A model generated the notes under the pieces. The model was given only the letters and a program-made list of their open reading frames with translations. It was not told where the DNA came from and did not search any database. This document shows positions 1 through 11,200 of a DNA stretch of 64,000 bases, one piece after another. This DNA is from Stropharia rugosoannulata (taxonomy: Eukaryota; Basidiomycota; Agaricomycetes; Agaricales; Strophariaceae). The position numbers were made by a program, and so were the translations under genes. The stretch is from contig JANCIK010000002.1 in assembly GCA_028532985.1 (NCBI GenBank), forward strand, positions 2,232,001 through 2,296,000, written 5' to 3'. Numbering within the stretch: the first letter of the stretch is position 1; every line of letters begins with the position of its first letter.

Positions 1-1201
1 ATTCAATAGATTACTGAAAAAGTCAACCGCTTAAGTTAGGTTCACTTACAGCTAGAAATACATCAGGAATATCCATGCTCATATAAACGGCGTTCCCGAT
101 TAATGTGAGATTTAGCAAGTAACTCCATCCAACAAGCCATAGCGTTACGAAATGATGCGCAACAAGTTCCCAATAGTCTTTTCGAGGTTTCTCTAGCCCT
201 AGGATAAGAACTAATAATTGTTGCCACCAATAAGCAAACTGAATGAGGTAATATACTTTCAGTTCGGGTCGCATGGCCCAAGTAGGATACGCTGCAGAGG
301 AGAAGATTAGACGTATGCTTGATGTCAATTACTGGAATAGCTGACCATTCCAGAAAGCAGCAGTATTATACCAGTAAGTTGGTAATTGTGTCATGACACG
401 CTAGAGAAAATGTGAGCCACAGCATATGAACAGAAGATATAGTACAAACGTAGCCCCAAGCTCCAAAAAAGGAGAAATAAACAACAGCATAGAATTGTTC
501 CCCAAACCTGTCGATTTTGTTTTCGTTGCGTAAGCCGAAATATTTTGCCAGAGGCCGCGAGACTTTGATGGACAGCGATTGGCGAATGAAAGAAAACACA
601 ACAACATAATAAGCAATGAAGAGGATATCCCACCAAGTCTTCCTGTATAGCGAATTATCAGGAGATGTTGCGGGAACGCGCCCAGATATCAGAAAGATGG
701 AGAAAGGATTTTCAGCCCCTGGGTTCACGTATGGTGCAAGTACCTTCCAATTGATTGAAAGCACAAGAGGAAGTAGGAGTATCTGAAATGATAAAGCTAA
801 CGCTGCACGTCAACGCGCTGTTATGATTATAATGCAAAATACTCGCCTGGCTCAATGACCCATCGAACTAAGGCCGACCGGCGCGCGACTTGTGCCGCAA
901 ATAAGCGGGACGCGGTGGGCGAAACGCTTCGGGAGTGAGTGGGTGTAGTTCCACCTAAAGGACTTGGGAAACACAGCTTGAGCAAAGTGTAAAATAGAGT
1001 AAGAGTGAGCTGGCTACATACGTTTGGGGAAGAAAGGGGCCCGTTAAATGATGTGTTTTATCTCCTCTGCGACGTGTTAGACAAAAGATAAGTCAACTTG
1101 AAGTCAACAGCACATCGTTTCATGACGCACTCTATCCCTGTGTAATTGGGAACGCGAAAGGGCTCTGGCCGCTTTTTAGGCTTTACACTACTCGTGGCCA
1201 T
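1..1201 (-). CDS. LAG1: Ceramide synthase (LAG1/LAC1 family), C-terminus off the left edge
   Basis: Acyl-CoA-dependent ceramide synthase, an ER membrane enzyme that N-acylates sphingoid bases. Exons read on the minus strand: 1131-1201, 1022-1066, 860-962, 450-782, 346-400 and 50-291; the next intron opens with gtaagt at 49 and its acceptor lies outside the window. The start at 1201 opens MATSSVKPKK and the exons join in phase through THHLTGPFLPQTPLGG. The TLC (TRAM-LAG1-CLN8) domain is clear: PELKVYYLIQFAYWWQQ, then the Lag1 catalytic block RKDYWELVAHHFVTLWLVG with its two adjacent histidines, then SMDIPDVFLA. Several hydrophobic segments fit a multi-pass protein. It diverges from REX3 across about 185 bp. 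The donor at 859 (gtcatt) is weak, so the exon 3/4 junction is less certain; family identity is not in doubt. Confidence 0.9.
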
Positions 1202-1386
1202 GGTTGTGAGGGGTGCTATACTGTGCAGAGCGTGTGGGAGGACCCAACTTCGGACTAACGGGACTCGGGACTCGGGGGTTAATGGAGAAACTGCCAGAAA
1301 CCAGACACGTGCCATCTCATGCTAATGAAATTGTCTTGGCGTTTGCCTTCGACAATTACTCTACTGCTATTGACAAGCTATTGAAA
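1202..1386. promoter_or_regulatory. Divergent promoter region between LAG1 and REX3
   Basis: The two start codons face away from each other across about 185 bp, so this stretch must hold both 5' leaders and core promoters. I see no TATA box or other element that I can name. Reading frames that cross it are shadows. Confidence 0.4.
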
Positions 1387-3288
1387 ATGTTTGCGACCTT
1401 GGGTCTGTTCAGAAATTTATCATGTCCAGAACGTCAACACTGTACTCGCGCGAATTGTATATACTCCCACTCGGATGAACTACCACCTACCAAGTTTGAC
1501 TCTCTAGGGTCTCTGTTACCATCCTCGTTTTCACCGACATGTGGCCCATCCACCTCCGTGGCCCATGGAACGACCAAAGAGTCTGTCATACCAGCTAAGC
1601 GTCCTGCAGTGGCATCGCCGTCTAAAGTTATGCCTGCTTCTGAACCACCACGAAAACTGCAAAAAACGGGGATGGTTAAGAAACCAGTACCCGTTGCCAC
1701 TGCTTCGCATACGGAGGTTAGATTTGTGTGTCTGCCCGGGATTAAAGATTCACGTCTTTGCAGTCCGGAGCGCCTATTCTCAGAATAAATGCTGCTAGAT
1801 CTCAAGTTGCTATCCCTGTCCGTCAGGTACGGTGTGACTTGGACATCAATATTTACACAATCTTTGACCGCATCTTCCTGCAGACGATGCTTAATTCACT
1901 CTTCCAACATTTCTCTATCTTGTATCAACATATTCTTCAAGCAAATCCTCTTTTGGCCTCAGAACACTCACTCAAACAGGAGCAAGAAGTGTATGACAAG
2001 TCTACCAAATTGACATACCGCAATGTGTGTTATTTCTTGTGATTTTGCTTCGTTTTAATGATTGTCCAATTTTAGGCTGTCATTCAATGCATAGCGGCTT
2101 TGAAGCGACGAGATACCCCTACTTCGTTGGGACACCCTTCCGTTGGAACGGAAGCCGATATTGCAGCACGAGCAGAAGTTCAGAAGACTATTCAATCACT
2201 CCACCTGTCTGCCGATCTGCTTCAAAATCTAATACATTCTGTAGCTGATCTACAAAAATCTGGCTACATTGTAGAGATTCCTGAAGGTTGCGGAGGCGAA
2301 AGTCCTTCGATTGAGGGGGAAATAGCCAAATGTGAAAGATGTGGTCAGTATTTCCTTGTTAAACGGCTGGAGGAAGCAGAAGAATGTGTCTATCACTGGG
2401 GGAAACCATATACCACACGAATCAATGGTGAGTAATAATACTTTTGCTTTAACTCACAGGCTTATATCGCTGGGTCTGTGTATAAGCCGAGAAAACTCGA
2501 ATATACACTTGCTGCTCTAAACTCGTTGCAGACGGTGGTGGTTGCACACGCGGTCCTCATGTGTTCTATGAATCTAAACCAGAAGAGCTGCATACTCGAC
2601 ACGCATTTTCATTTCTGTTACCATCTACTTCAAGTGACAGCAGACTTGACGTTGCCGCACTGGATTGTGAAATGGTTTATACCACGGGTGGTTTACGTGT
2701 CGCACGAGTGTCTATAGTGGATGGCTCTGGTAAGGAAGTGCTCGATGAACTAGTTCGCATGGACGATGGTGTCAATATCATGTAAGTTATCGTACATTCA
2801 AATACAGATTGCGGTTGAGTGATATTTTTTACAGTGATTATAACACTCGGTTCTCTGGAATTACGGCAGAAAACTATGCAACCGCAAAGCATACTTTGTG
2901 TACCCTGCGGAAGTCTTTGGACGCTTTCATTGACGTGGACACGATTTTGATTGGACATGCTTTGGACAACGATCTCAAAACTCTTCGGATTATTCACCAT
3001 AAATGCGTAGACACTGCTCTATTATTTCCGCACAAGGCTGGACTTCCGTACAGAAGGTCTTTGAAAGATTTGTGAGTTCTACATACTAGCTCCCGCTAAA
3101 TGTGGCCACTGGCTCATTTTCACTTCAACAGAGTGCGCGAAAAGCTGGGGAAGATGATCCAAACTGCAGCCGAGAGCGGACATTCTTCAGCTGAAGACGC
3201 TGCCGCTACACTAGACCTTGTAAGATGGTTTTTACTCAACAAACAGAAGTCTGCAATTCAGCCAGGCGTATTGGGTGTGGTATTGTAA
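1387..3288 (+). CDS. REX3: RNA exonuclease 3 (REXO1-like, DEDDh 3'-5' exoribonuclease)
   Basis: Exons: 1387-1716, 1764-1826, 1884-2024, 2076-2427, 2532-2781, 2835-3071, 3132-3288, all joined in phase. The start was chosen because fungal Rex proteins open with this MFATLGLF-type stretch, followed by a CCCH zinc finger (C13-x5-C19-x4-C24-x3-H28). Central helical region includes LASEHSLKQEQEVY and STKLTYRN. A second cysteine pair is in KCERCGQYF. The exonuclease domain follows: Exo I at VAALDCEMVYT, Exo II around GHALDNDLKTL, and Exo III near SSAEDAAATLDLVRWFL. In yeast, Rex3 trims small stable RNAs (for example RNase MRP RNA) in the nucleus; that role is inferred here. The C-terminus is convergent with PHAF1. 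Confidence 0.92.
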
Positions 3289-3411
3289 TATTGTACATGT
3301 TAACCAATAGTAATAGTGTACATACATCTATATGGAATATGAGATAGATGGAGGCACTCGAAAAAAGACATACACAGCTACGCAAGAGTCAACATCTTCA
3401 ACAAACTTGCA
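3289..3411. other. Convergent 3' intergenic spacer (REX3/PHAF1)
   Basis: About 120 bp shared by the two 3' ends. AT-rich with TATATGGAATAT-like stretches plausible for 3'-end formation; nothing else is seen. Confidence 0.4.
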
Positions 3412-4943
3412 TCAGAAGAGGGTGACAGAAACCACTTGCGATAGGTCGGTGGTTTCCAAGATTATTCCATCATAACCATGCACTTGCGTGTGCCGATTTA
3501 GCAAGACACTAAAGATGTGAAATACCACTTACAACTTGTAGTTGGATTTGGTAAGTTTAGTTTGTCCTCATCGGTTGTTCTGTCAAGGGACATGGACGGT
3601 GGTGGCTCGTGTGGACTGAGGAAATGGCTGATTGTCTCAAACTAATGCGCAAAGTGAGCGGTGTCATTGACTGAATGGAGGAATAGGTACCCTATCAGAG
3701 AATCGTTTACGGGGTGGAGTATCTTATTCATACAAGGTGAGTGAGTAACCAGTTGAAAGTGTTGTAGATGCTGTTTACCGTCTTCGTCATCTTCCGGCTT
3801 TCCTTCGATTTCCCAATTACATCGCTTATACCGTTGAAATAAAGGTGATCCAGGCTAGAGGAACTTTAAAATGATTGTCTATAAGATTGTTATGCAAGCT
3901 CACCACATTTGTATGGCAAATAATCTTTTTCACTACGTGGGTCGTCTCTGATATGAGAAAGTCCATACCATATTGAAAGTAGTTGTAAAAATCTACAGGG
4001 GCATAAGTAGGTTTTAAGCGTAGACCACTGATATACCCTACATCCGGCTGTATTTCCTCCATCCATTTCGTTCGCTTTGGCACCGGCATGAATAAGCATT
4101 CGTTCGTCGTCCTTGTGATGGATTCGTAATGGAGGCCCCAAATCCAGAATCAGGTCCTGGGCAGTGCTCTCACCAAGGCGAATATGCAATGGACTGGAAG
4201 TGGCCGTTGGATAGAAAAACAGAGTCACACCGTCATAGACCTGTGATCATGACCAGCTTGAGCTACCGTAGTTCTAGGCAGCAATCCTTTGAAGAAACAT
4301 ACCTTCAAGACAACTTTTGCGAGATCGCCAACCATGATTGGACACTCATGTACTTCATCTAGAGCATCATGGATCTTGCCCACTCCCTCATGTTCAATTT
4401 GCGAAATGATTATAAGTTTGACTTCCTGCATACGGTCCCCCTTCTGAGACACTTTAATGCTTTCGCCAAGAATATCATCATCAAAACCGAACCGGATTCC
4501 AGGATAACGAAGTTCATCCCCCGGATATGTTGGCCCAAAGACCTTCCCAACAGTTATCCGACGCAGTACTTCATTTGGAGAGGAAAGAATGCTATCTTTA
4601 TATTGTACAGTTATTGGTGGATTCGGGTCGCGAAGCTTCCGAATGCATATTGTATGCAGGCGTTGGTGCCTGCCAGAGAATAGGAGGTCAAGATGCGGTC
4701 GAACATGTACTACAATCGGAGTCGTGGCCGAGTTATCCGGGTCATATTTCACGTCTATCTGTGGATAAGCAGCAGGGTATCGTCGAAGGGTGTCAAGCAA
4801 CGTCCACAGAGACGTTCCTATGCAAGTCGCGCATGGATTCAGGAGTTCATTTTCAATTATTCATGAAAGAGATCGTACCCACCTATTTCAAAAATTCCAA
4901 AGCCTTGTCCGGGATTCAGATCAACTTCAAGGGCCGAATACAT
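3412..4943 (-). CDS. PHAF1/UPF0183 family protein (C16orf70, MYTHO homologue)
   Basis: Members of this family (animal PHAF1) bind phosphoinositides and associate with autophagic membranes; the fungal role is not established. Minus-strand exons: 4883-4943, 4303-4817, 4042-4240, 3904-3992, from 3854 downward, and a last exon ending at TGA 3412. The start gives MYSALEVDLNPGQGFG, continuing across the first intron as IFEIGTSLWTLLDTLRRYP. Other family blocks are VFGPTYPGDELRYPGIRF, LGESTAQDLILDLGPP, GYFYNYFQYGMDFLI, HTNVPGSPLFQRYKRC and, at the C-terminus, LHGYDGIILETTDL. The splice between about 3700 and 3780 (after PEDDED, before ETISHFLSP) could not be resolved uniquely. It diverges from DPB2 across about 270 bp. 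Confidence 0.85.
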
Positions 4944-5212
4944 GAAGGCCAGTTAGTTGGGGAAGAAAGATTATTGACACTCACAACTCCTCTGACTCGG
5001 ATGCAACCAGGGCCTGCGTCCCGAAATGACCACATTTGGAAGGAACTCAAGTACTCAATATTCAATACTTATGATGCATGCCGCCCGGGCCGCAAGCAAG
5101 ACCACGGCATTTGTCTAATTGTCGCAGCCCAATCGCAGCCACCAAGTTGAACCACCGATTATAACTTTTTATCTTCTCATTGCTTTAATCCCGTAAACGA
5201 TACCGATAGAAT

Positions 5213-7438
5213 ATGGCTGATGTTCGTCAGCGAACGATAATTAAGGTCAATCATTATTTCTGTTTTTCTTTGTTTCTAACTGCCAGCTAAATGCCACTTT
5301 TCTACTTCAGGTATTTCGCAAGTTTAGTAACTCTCTGGGGCCCGAAGCCCTACAACTTGTGGAACGGATACTAGACCAACACGAAATTGACGATGCGGAT
5401 GTTGAATCTAGCCTAGAAACACTGGCAAAAGAATATAATAAGCAAGATGGCTCGTTCAATCTTTCTTCAGTTACCTGTCCGACTAACCAACGCGTTAGAC
5501 GCGACAATGAAAGTCTCTCTGGATGTTTTGAGGAGGGTTTATGAATCACTTCAAGACCAAGGAGATAACGACCAGATTGAAAAAGAGTTGATCGACCCAG
5601 AGAGCCACCTCTATTTTATCGATGCTTTTGAAATGCCTAGATGGGTATGGTCCCCCGAACGCAGCACATTTGAGAAGTACGCTCATCTATTACTACAATT
5701 TCCTCAAGTAACGTTGAAGATTACAGGGTTGCTACCCAATTGTCGTTTTCCGGCACACCAGAGTCAAAAGTGGCTTCAGTTCGTGACAGACTCAACATCA
5801 TTAGACAATGTGTATTGCGAAACGAACATTTTGCGCCTTCTACTTTACCCTCACGAGATAGAGAAAAGCTCGTAACTGTATGTTTGGTAATAGTTTTTCC
5901 ACGTGTCGGGACACTAAGATTTATTGTCCAGTTAAAATCGACTAAACAGCTACTGGGCAGGCCCGGTGAAAGATTTCTCCTCCTGGGCATGTTAGCATAT
6001 AATAAAGAAGGAAAACTTTGTCTGGAAGATGCAGACGGCTCTGTCGTCCTTGATTTCTCTACATTAGTAAGTAATTGGGGGTTTTTTTTTGCCAACTCGA
6101 AATAAATTGAAATGGCATAGGATGAACCAGGAGATGGATTGTTCACCGAAGGCTGCTTTGCATTGGTTGAAGGTGAATACACCGAAGAAAACACTCTTGA
6201 AATCATAGCAATAGGCCAGCCTCCTTGTGAATCGAGAGAGTCGACAAGGTCAGCCTAAACGCGGTCGTCATTCTGATGCTGAAACTCACAGTCTAGCTAA
6301 AGGTCTATCTATGGACATATTGATTTGCTCGGAAAAGGCGCCACTTCTCTAAGGGAAGATGTAGGTAATCAATCCCTATATTGTTGATTTGATAATGACT
6401 CGGCTCGTGCAAACCACTAGCGTGACTTCAAAAATCGAATAAAGGATGAGTTATCAGAATTACACTTCTTCTTTCTATCGGACGTTTGGCTAGATAATCC
6501 GAAAACGCTCCTAGGCTTGCAAAAGGTGTTTGATAATTGCGTTGAAAATGATTTTATCCCAAAGATTATTGTTCTATGCGGCAATTTCACAAGCAAATCT
6601 ATCGCTCATGGCAACGCGAGAGATGTCCAGACGTATCAAGGTACGCAAAGTTCGTTATCTTCTCAGTTTCCTTGTTTGAGACTACTTTTTAGATAACTTT
6701 GATATGCTGGCGGATCTTATCGCTACATATCCTCTTCTTACTCGCTCAACTCATTTTGTCTTCGTTCCGGGACCATTGGATCTTACTATTAATTCCACTT
6801 TGCCGCGGAAACCACTCTTATCGACACTGACAAACAAACTGAAAAGCAAAATACCCAAAGTGCATTTTGCTACTAATCCGTGCCGCATTAAGTTCTTTGA
6901 CCAAGAGATCGTCATTTTTCGAGAAGATCTCATGGCAAGGATGGTGCGAAATGTTGTGGGTGTGAAACCTGACGTCAAGAGCGACGATCTAAAACGATTC
7001 GTGAGTCCAAATTTCGGTTGGACTTGCATGCAAAGAAAAATTCTGATTATGGTTTGAAGTTGGTTCAATCTATATTAGACCAAAGTCATCTCAGTCCTTT
7101 TACAATTAACATTCAACCTGTTCTTTCCGATTATGATCACAGTCTTCGACTTTACCCGTTACCCACCACGGTAAACGTCACCATTTGGTTAGTTAACTGC
7201 ATGCTGACGTCTTTTGCAGCTCGTTTTAGCAGATAGATATGACGGTTATAAAGTAACTTACACAGGGTGCCATGTGTTTAATCCAGGATGTTTTGTTGGG
7301 AAATCATTTTCATTCTCGACTTATACACCTGCAGAAGTCAACTCAGAGGAGTGGTACGTCGTTCCATCTATCATGTTTAGCTATAGGCTCTCACTACTCG
7401 TACCTTGTAGTATCGTAGAATTTGAAGAAGAGGAATGA
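5213..7438 (+). CDS. DPB2: DNA polymerase epsilon subunit B
   Basis: Essential non-catalytic subunit of the leading-strand polymerase. Exons: 5213-5245, 5311-5449, from 5499, then ...-5877, 5932-6066, 6121-6248, 6303-6360, 6421-6640, 6693-7000, 7060-7170, 7220 to about 7352, 7411-7438. The N-terminal helical domain holds [14 protein letters not shown]. The OB-fold region holds [15 protein letters not shown] and [14 protein letters not shown]. The calcineurin-like, catalytically dead phosphoesterase domain holds [22 protein letters not shown] and FVFVPGPLD. Two oddities: intron 2 (5450-5498) has a GC donor, needed to keep phase with [11 protein letters not shown]; and the frame changes near 5677-5708 without a normal-length intron. 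The last two exons join as [11 protein letters not shown], an acidic tail. Confidence 0.93.
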
Positions 7439-8259
7439 ACATTTGTATGTATAGCATTTACGATATTCTCCATTACACTATAGTGTATTTCAGTTGCTTC
7501 ATCCGAATCGAACATACTTGTGCGAGCACAAGTAAATCGTAAGGATATACCTCAAAGTACCGCGCACAAGTGCTAGTACAAGGTTACACAATGGCCTTTG
7601 GTTTCTCCCTTGTTCGCCGTTCATGCAAAAATCAAATGTCGCCATTGGGCACAATTCCATAAAGTAAAAGATTGTCGATTAAGGTTTGTCGCTTACTGAG
7701 AAGCTCGCATTAATTTGTATGTATACTGTTGCGCTACATAGCAGAAAAAAGTTCAAGCCTAAAAGGTTGCAGTAAAGTAGCATTATTCACATGTTGCCGT
7801 CCGATATACCGTATAGATATTATTTACTAAGTCCGTATTGAGTCCGTACCATTATTTGATATGTTGACTCTAACTCTTAAGTCTCTACATATGTATGTTG
7901 CCGAATTACGTAAGTGGTCAACAATCATCCGACATACCTCCGGAGCCGCTGACTTGCCGCTGGCCCAAGGCACACGTTCATTTGGGTACTTACCGTTGTG
8001 GCAAATAGGACGGTCATCTAAACCACTTACGAACGCGCATCACCTCTTCATAAGGCTACCTAGCTTACCACAAGCTTACTAAATCCAATGCACACTTAAG
8101 AGACCACATCTCAAGCAGGTACAGCACGTACAACACGTTGAAGACGCATTGCGCCGACGTCCAACCAACTTCTTTCTTCTGAGACTCTACTAGCCAATAC
8201 AAGGCTTCATACTCCATCAAAAGTGCGCTCTGGTACCATTTACGATATTACATAGACTG
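7439..8259. other. Intergenic region between DPB2 and the FMP27-like gene
   Basis: About 820 bp with no convincing gene. Short frames occur (for example 7861-8082, plus) but have no recognisable domain and no splice support. On the minus strand around 8100-8240 a short stretch reads like EYEALYWLVESQK, faintly reminiscent of a retroelement RNase H end, but far too short and degraded to call. It probably contains the 3' end of DPB2 and the promoter and 5' exon of the next gene. Confidence 0.4.
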
Positions 8260-11200
8260 ATGAACTACAGTGACATTCTCGCCACCAGCATTGCACATAT
8301 TCAGTTCTGCAAAAGCTTTGTTGTTCCTGCTGTTATTTGGCTCTTCCGATCACTCTACTTCGACACAAATTACTCTTTGGGTCCTCCGGATCGTCACTTT
8401 CTCTCTAATCGCACGCACGTACCTGGGACCTTGGATATTATCCCAGCTGTCTGATCATATACGCATCCGGAGTATCAGCCTTTGGTCAATTCGTGGCATC
8501 TATATTCGGACTGGAAGGAGGACATGGAGAATAGAAAGAATTAGCTATGTCTGGTCATCAATTGACGGTCAACGTCGGTTTTTGGTTAAAATAGACGGAG
8601 GGAGTTTACACATTGGCAAGCAAGAGAAGAAACATGTGAAGGTCGTCGCGAAACATAGGCGCAACCTGACACTATCAGACTTCAACCCGTCCCCACTGGC
8701 ACAATATGCATGGAGTTTGGTATCTGCTTCTACTGCTCTTATAGAGCCATACATTCGTCCAGTAATCCGCACGTATTTCATCGCTTGCCTGAGAGTCGGA
8801 ATTAAGTGGCTTCCCAAACTCACGCAAGCACTTACTTTTGACTTGCATTCGATGGTCATTACATTTGAAGAAGTTTCGGGAGCAAAAATCATAATCGAAG
8901 AAATCAACTTACACACAATGCTGGAACTGAAGCACTTGGAACACAATCCTGAAGTCTCTCATTTGAAACAGCCTACAAACAACCTCAATAATCGTGTCGG
9001 CCATGGAATGACTGCTTGGAAGAAACGGTTAGCTGAAAGTTTTCAGAGGTCGTTAGACAATGCTTTGGGAGATAGTCGTGGGTCAGCAACTATTTCTCTT
9101 AAGATTTGCAATATCATGGGTACTATGCCCCGGGAATCCTCGAGCGGTGTGTTTAAGTTCCTCATTCTGCAAACTCAATCATAACAAAACTTTAATTACA
9201 GATTCTCTGAAAATTCCATTTCTCTTATCACCTGGAGCGATTAATATTGGTTTAAATGTCAAATTTAATCCGAAGGAGGGAGCTGTAGAACCGTTAGGCT
9301 TGAGGTTATCACTTACAGTTGGGGATTGCTCAGCCAAGCTGGATCTCTTCAAAGTACTAGTTGACAAGGTTTTTCCATCGCGACCTTCTCAGAATAGTCA
9401 GCAACCTGTGTCGCCCCCCGCGTATGCGAAGAATTCTTTCTTCCCACTTATGGATATTGGAGGGCAGCTCTCCCTTGTATCCCCTTCGCCTATTCAATCC
9501 TCCAGGACGTCACTGTTTTCTCCTGTATCTCTTTTTTCGTCATCTACTATCACGTCCAATCAACCACCGTTTTCGCCGAATTCTACAGATCTCAATTTGA
9601 CATCACCCCGATCCCCATCGTCTCCTTTTTTACAGGCGATATCAGTGAGTAATCCGTATGTTGCTTTAGAAGTTATCGAATATCGTTATAGGCATCTATG
9701 CGTTCGCATCGTCGCCATCTTATTCAACCGTCTGAGAAACTCAAGGACCATAAAGATAAGGTATGCCGTTTTTACATATGTTATTTTTTCTGTCAATACT
9801 GACTCTCTTATAATTTAACAGTCAAGGATATCCATACTGAACAGCATATACATTTGTATATCGTCTATTACCCTTTCAGCATTTTCAGAAGCAGAAGTCG
9901 GACCGTATAGAGCTCAAATCAAAGATATCAAAGCTACACTGGTACGAAGCGACCCTTCACAGAGTAGTCTGCACATGGAACAATTAGGATCAGGAAAGAA
10001 CGAGGAAGATCTAAATGCCTACGCTCTGGGACTCGCGTTTCATCACGTTTCTCTTGAGAGGGATTCAGATCATGGTCTCATGCGACTCGGCAGGATAACT
10101 TCCATCGAAGTGGAATCTCTGATTTATCAGTGGCCCGCACCCTTCCTGAATCCGTCTCCATTCCTGTCGAATGATCCCAACGCTCCCCTTTTTGCCCTTC
10201 GCATCAGATTGTCAGATATTCACATGACAGACAAAATATCCGATATTCAACGTTTACTTGGTATCTTGCAACATGCTTCGACCACGGATAATGACCAACT
10301 TCAGGAAAACGGATGTCTGTCTACACTCACTGCTCCTCTTGCATTCCCAATACCCAGAATCCACCTGGCTATTGAATGTGGCCCAATGATTGCTGGAATT
10401 ATATACGACATTGACAAAGGCGAAAGGCATCGGGCTGTCGAATTAAGAAGCAATGCTTTCTCGGTCACTATGAATGCTCGATATAATCATCCTGCAAACT
10501 CTGTCTCTCGGTACTTCCCCGCAGCAAGCTCCGTGCAGGCACTCCATTGGACTTCAATACTGTCCGGTAATGTTGAACCAATTTTAGTCCGTGTGCGTCT
10601 CAAACACGAATTCAATGGTTATGATGCATCGAAGCTGCTGACATCTGATAAAGACTTCTTGGATGATCCTCCAATATTTTCTATCGGTGGGGTTGACATA
10701 AGCGGGTCGGCCAATGCTATCGCCCGAATGGATAGTACTCATAATTCGTTTGCAATCATTGATTCATCTACAATACTGGCGGACTTGACAGCAAGCTTTG
10801 AAACGATCTCCGTCGAACTATGGCATCCAATATCCGTCGAAGCTATACTTCGCATGATGTCGCTCTTACCTCCACCATTAGAGCGACAAATGTTACGCAG
10901 TACTACACTACCTCGGATATATTTTCCGACAGGCCTGACGACAAAATTAACAGTAGAACGCTTCAGTATTATCATTACGGCCCCGGACATCAATCCTCGC
11001 GATACGTTGGAGCTTGCGAGAGGTTTCGCGCTGCGTACCGGGATCACTTGCGAGTATTCATCCTTACGGGGGCATCAGGAGCACTGGTTCAATAACCTAC
11101 AAAGATCACAAAACAGAACTAGATTATCATTACCCGTAGAACCCCTGACGGATGCCATTGTCGCTTCCAAAGTTTTTGGGCCACCCGGTGACAAATCAGC

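Noticed and set aside
4129..5150. Plus-strand frames over the PHAF1 gene (up to 207 codons)
   Set aside because: The minus strand carries the conserved family blocks with matching splice phases.
7861..8082. 73-codon plus-strand frame upstream of the FMP27-like gene
   Set aside because: No conserved motif, no splice context, no relation to the neighbouring gene frames.
8100..8240. Possible Copia-type RNase H fragment on the minus strand
   Set aside because: Only about 15 residues look suggestive, with no catalytic context, no flanking reverse transcriptase and no terminal repeats.
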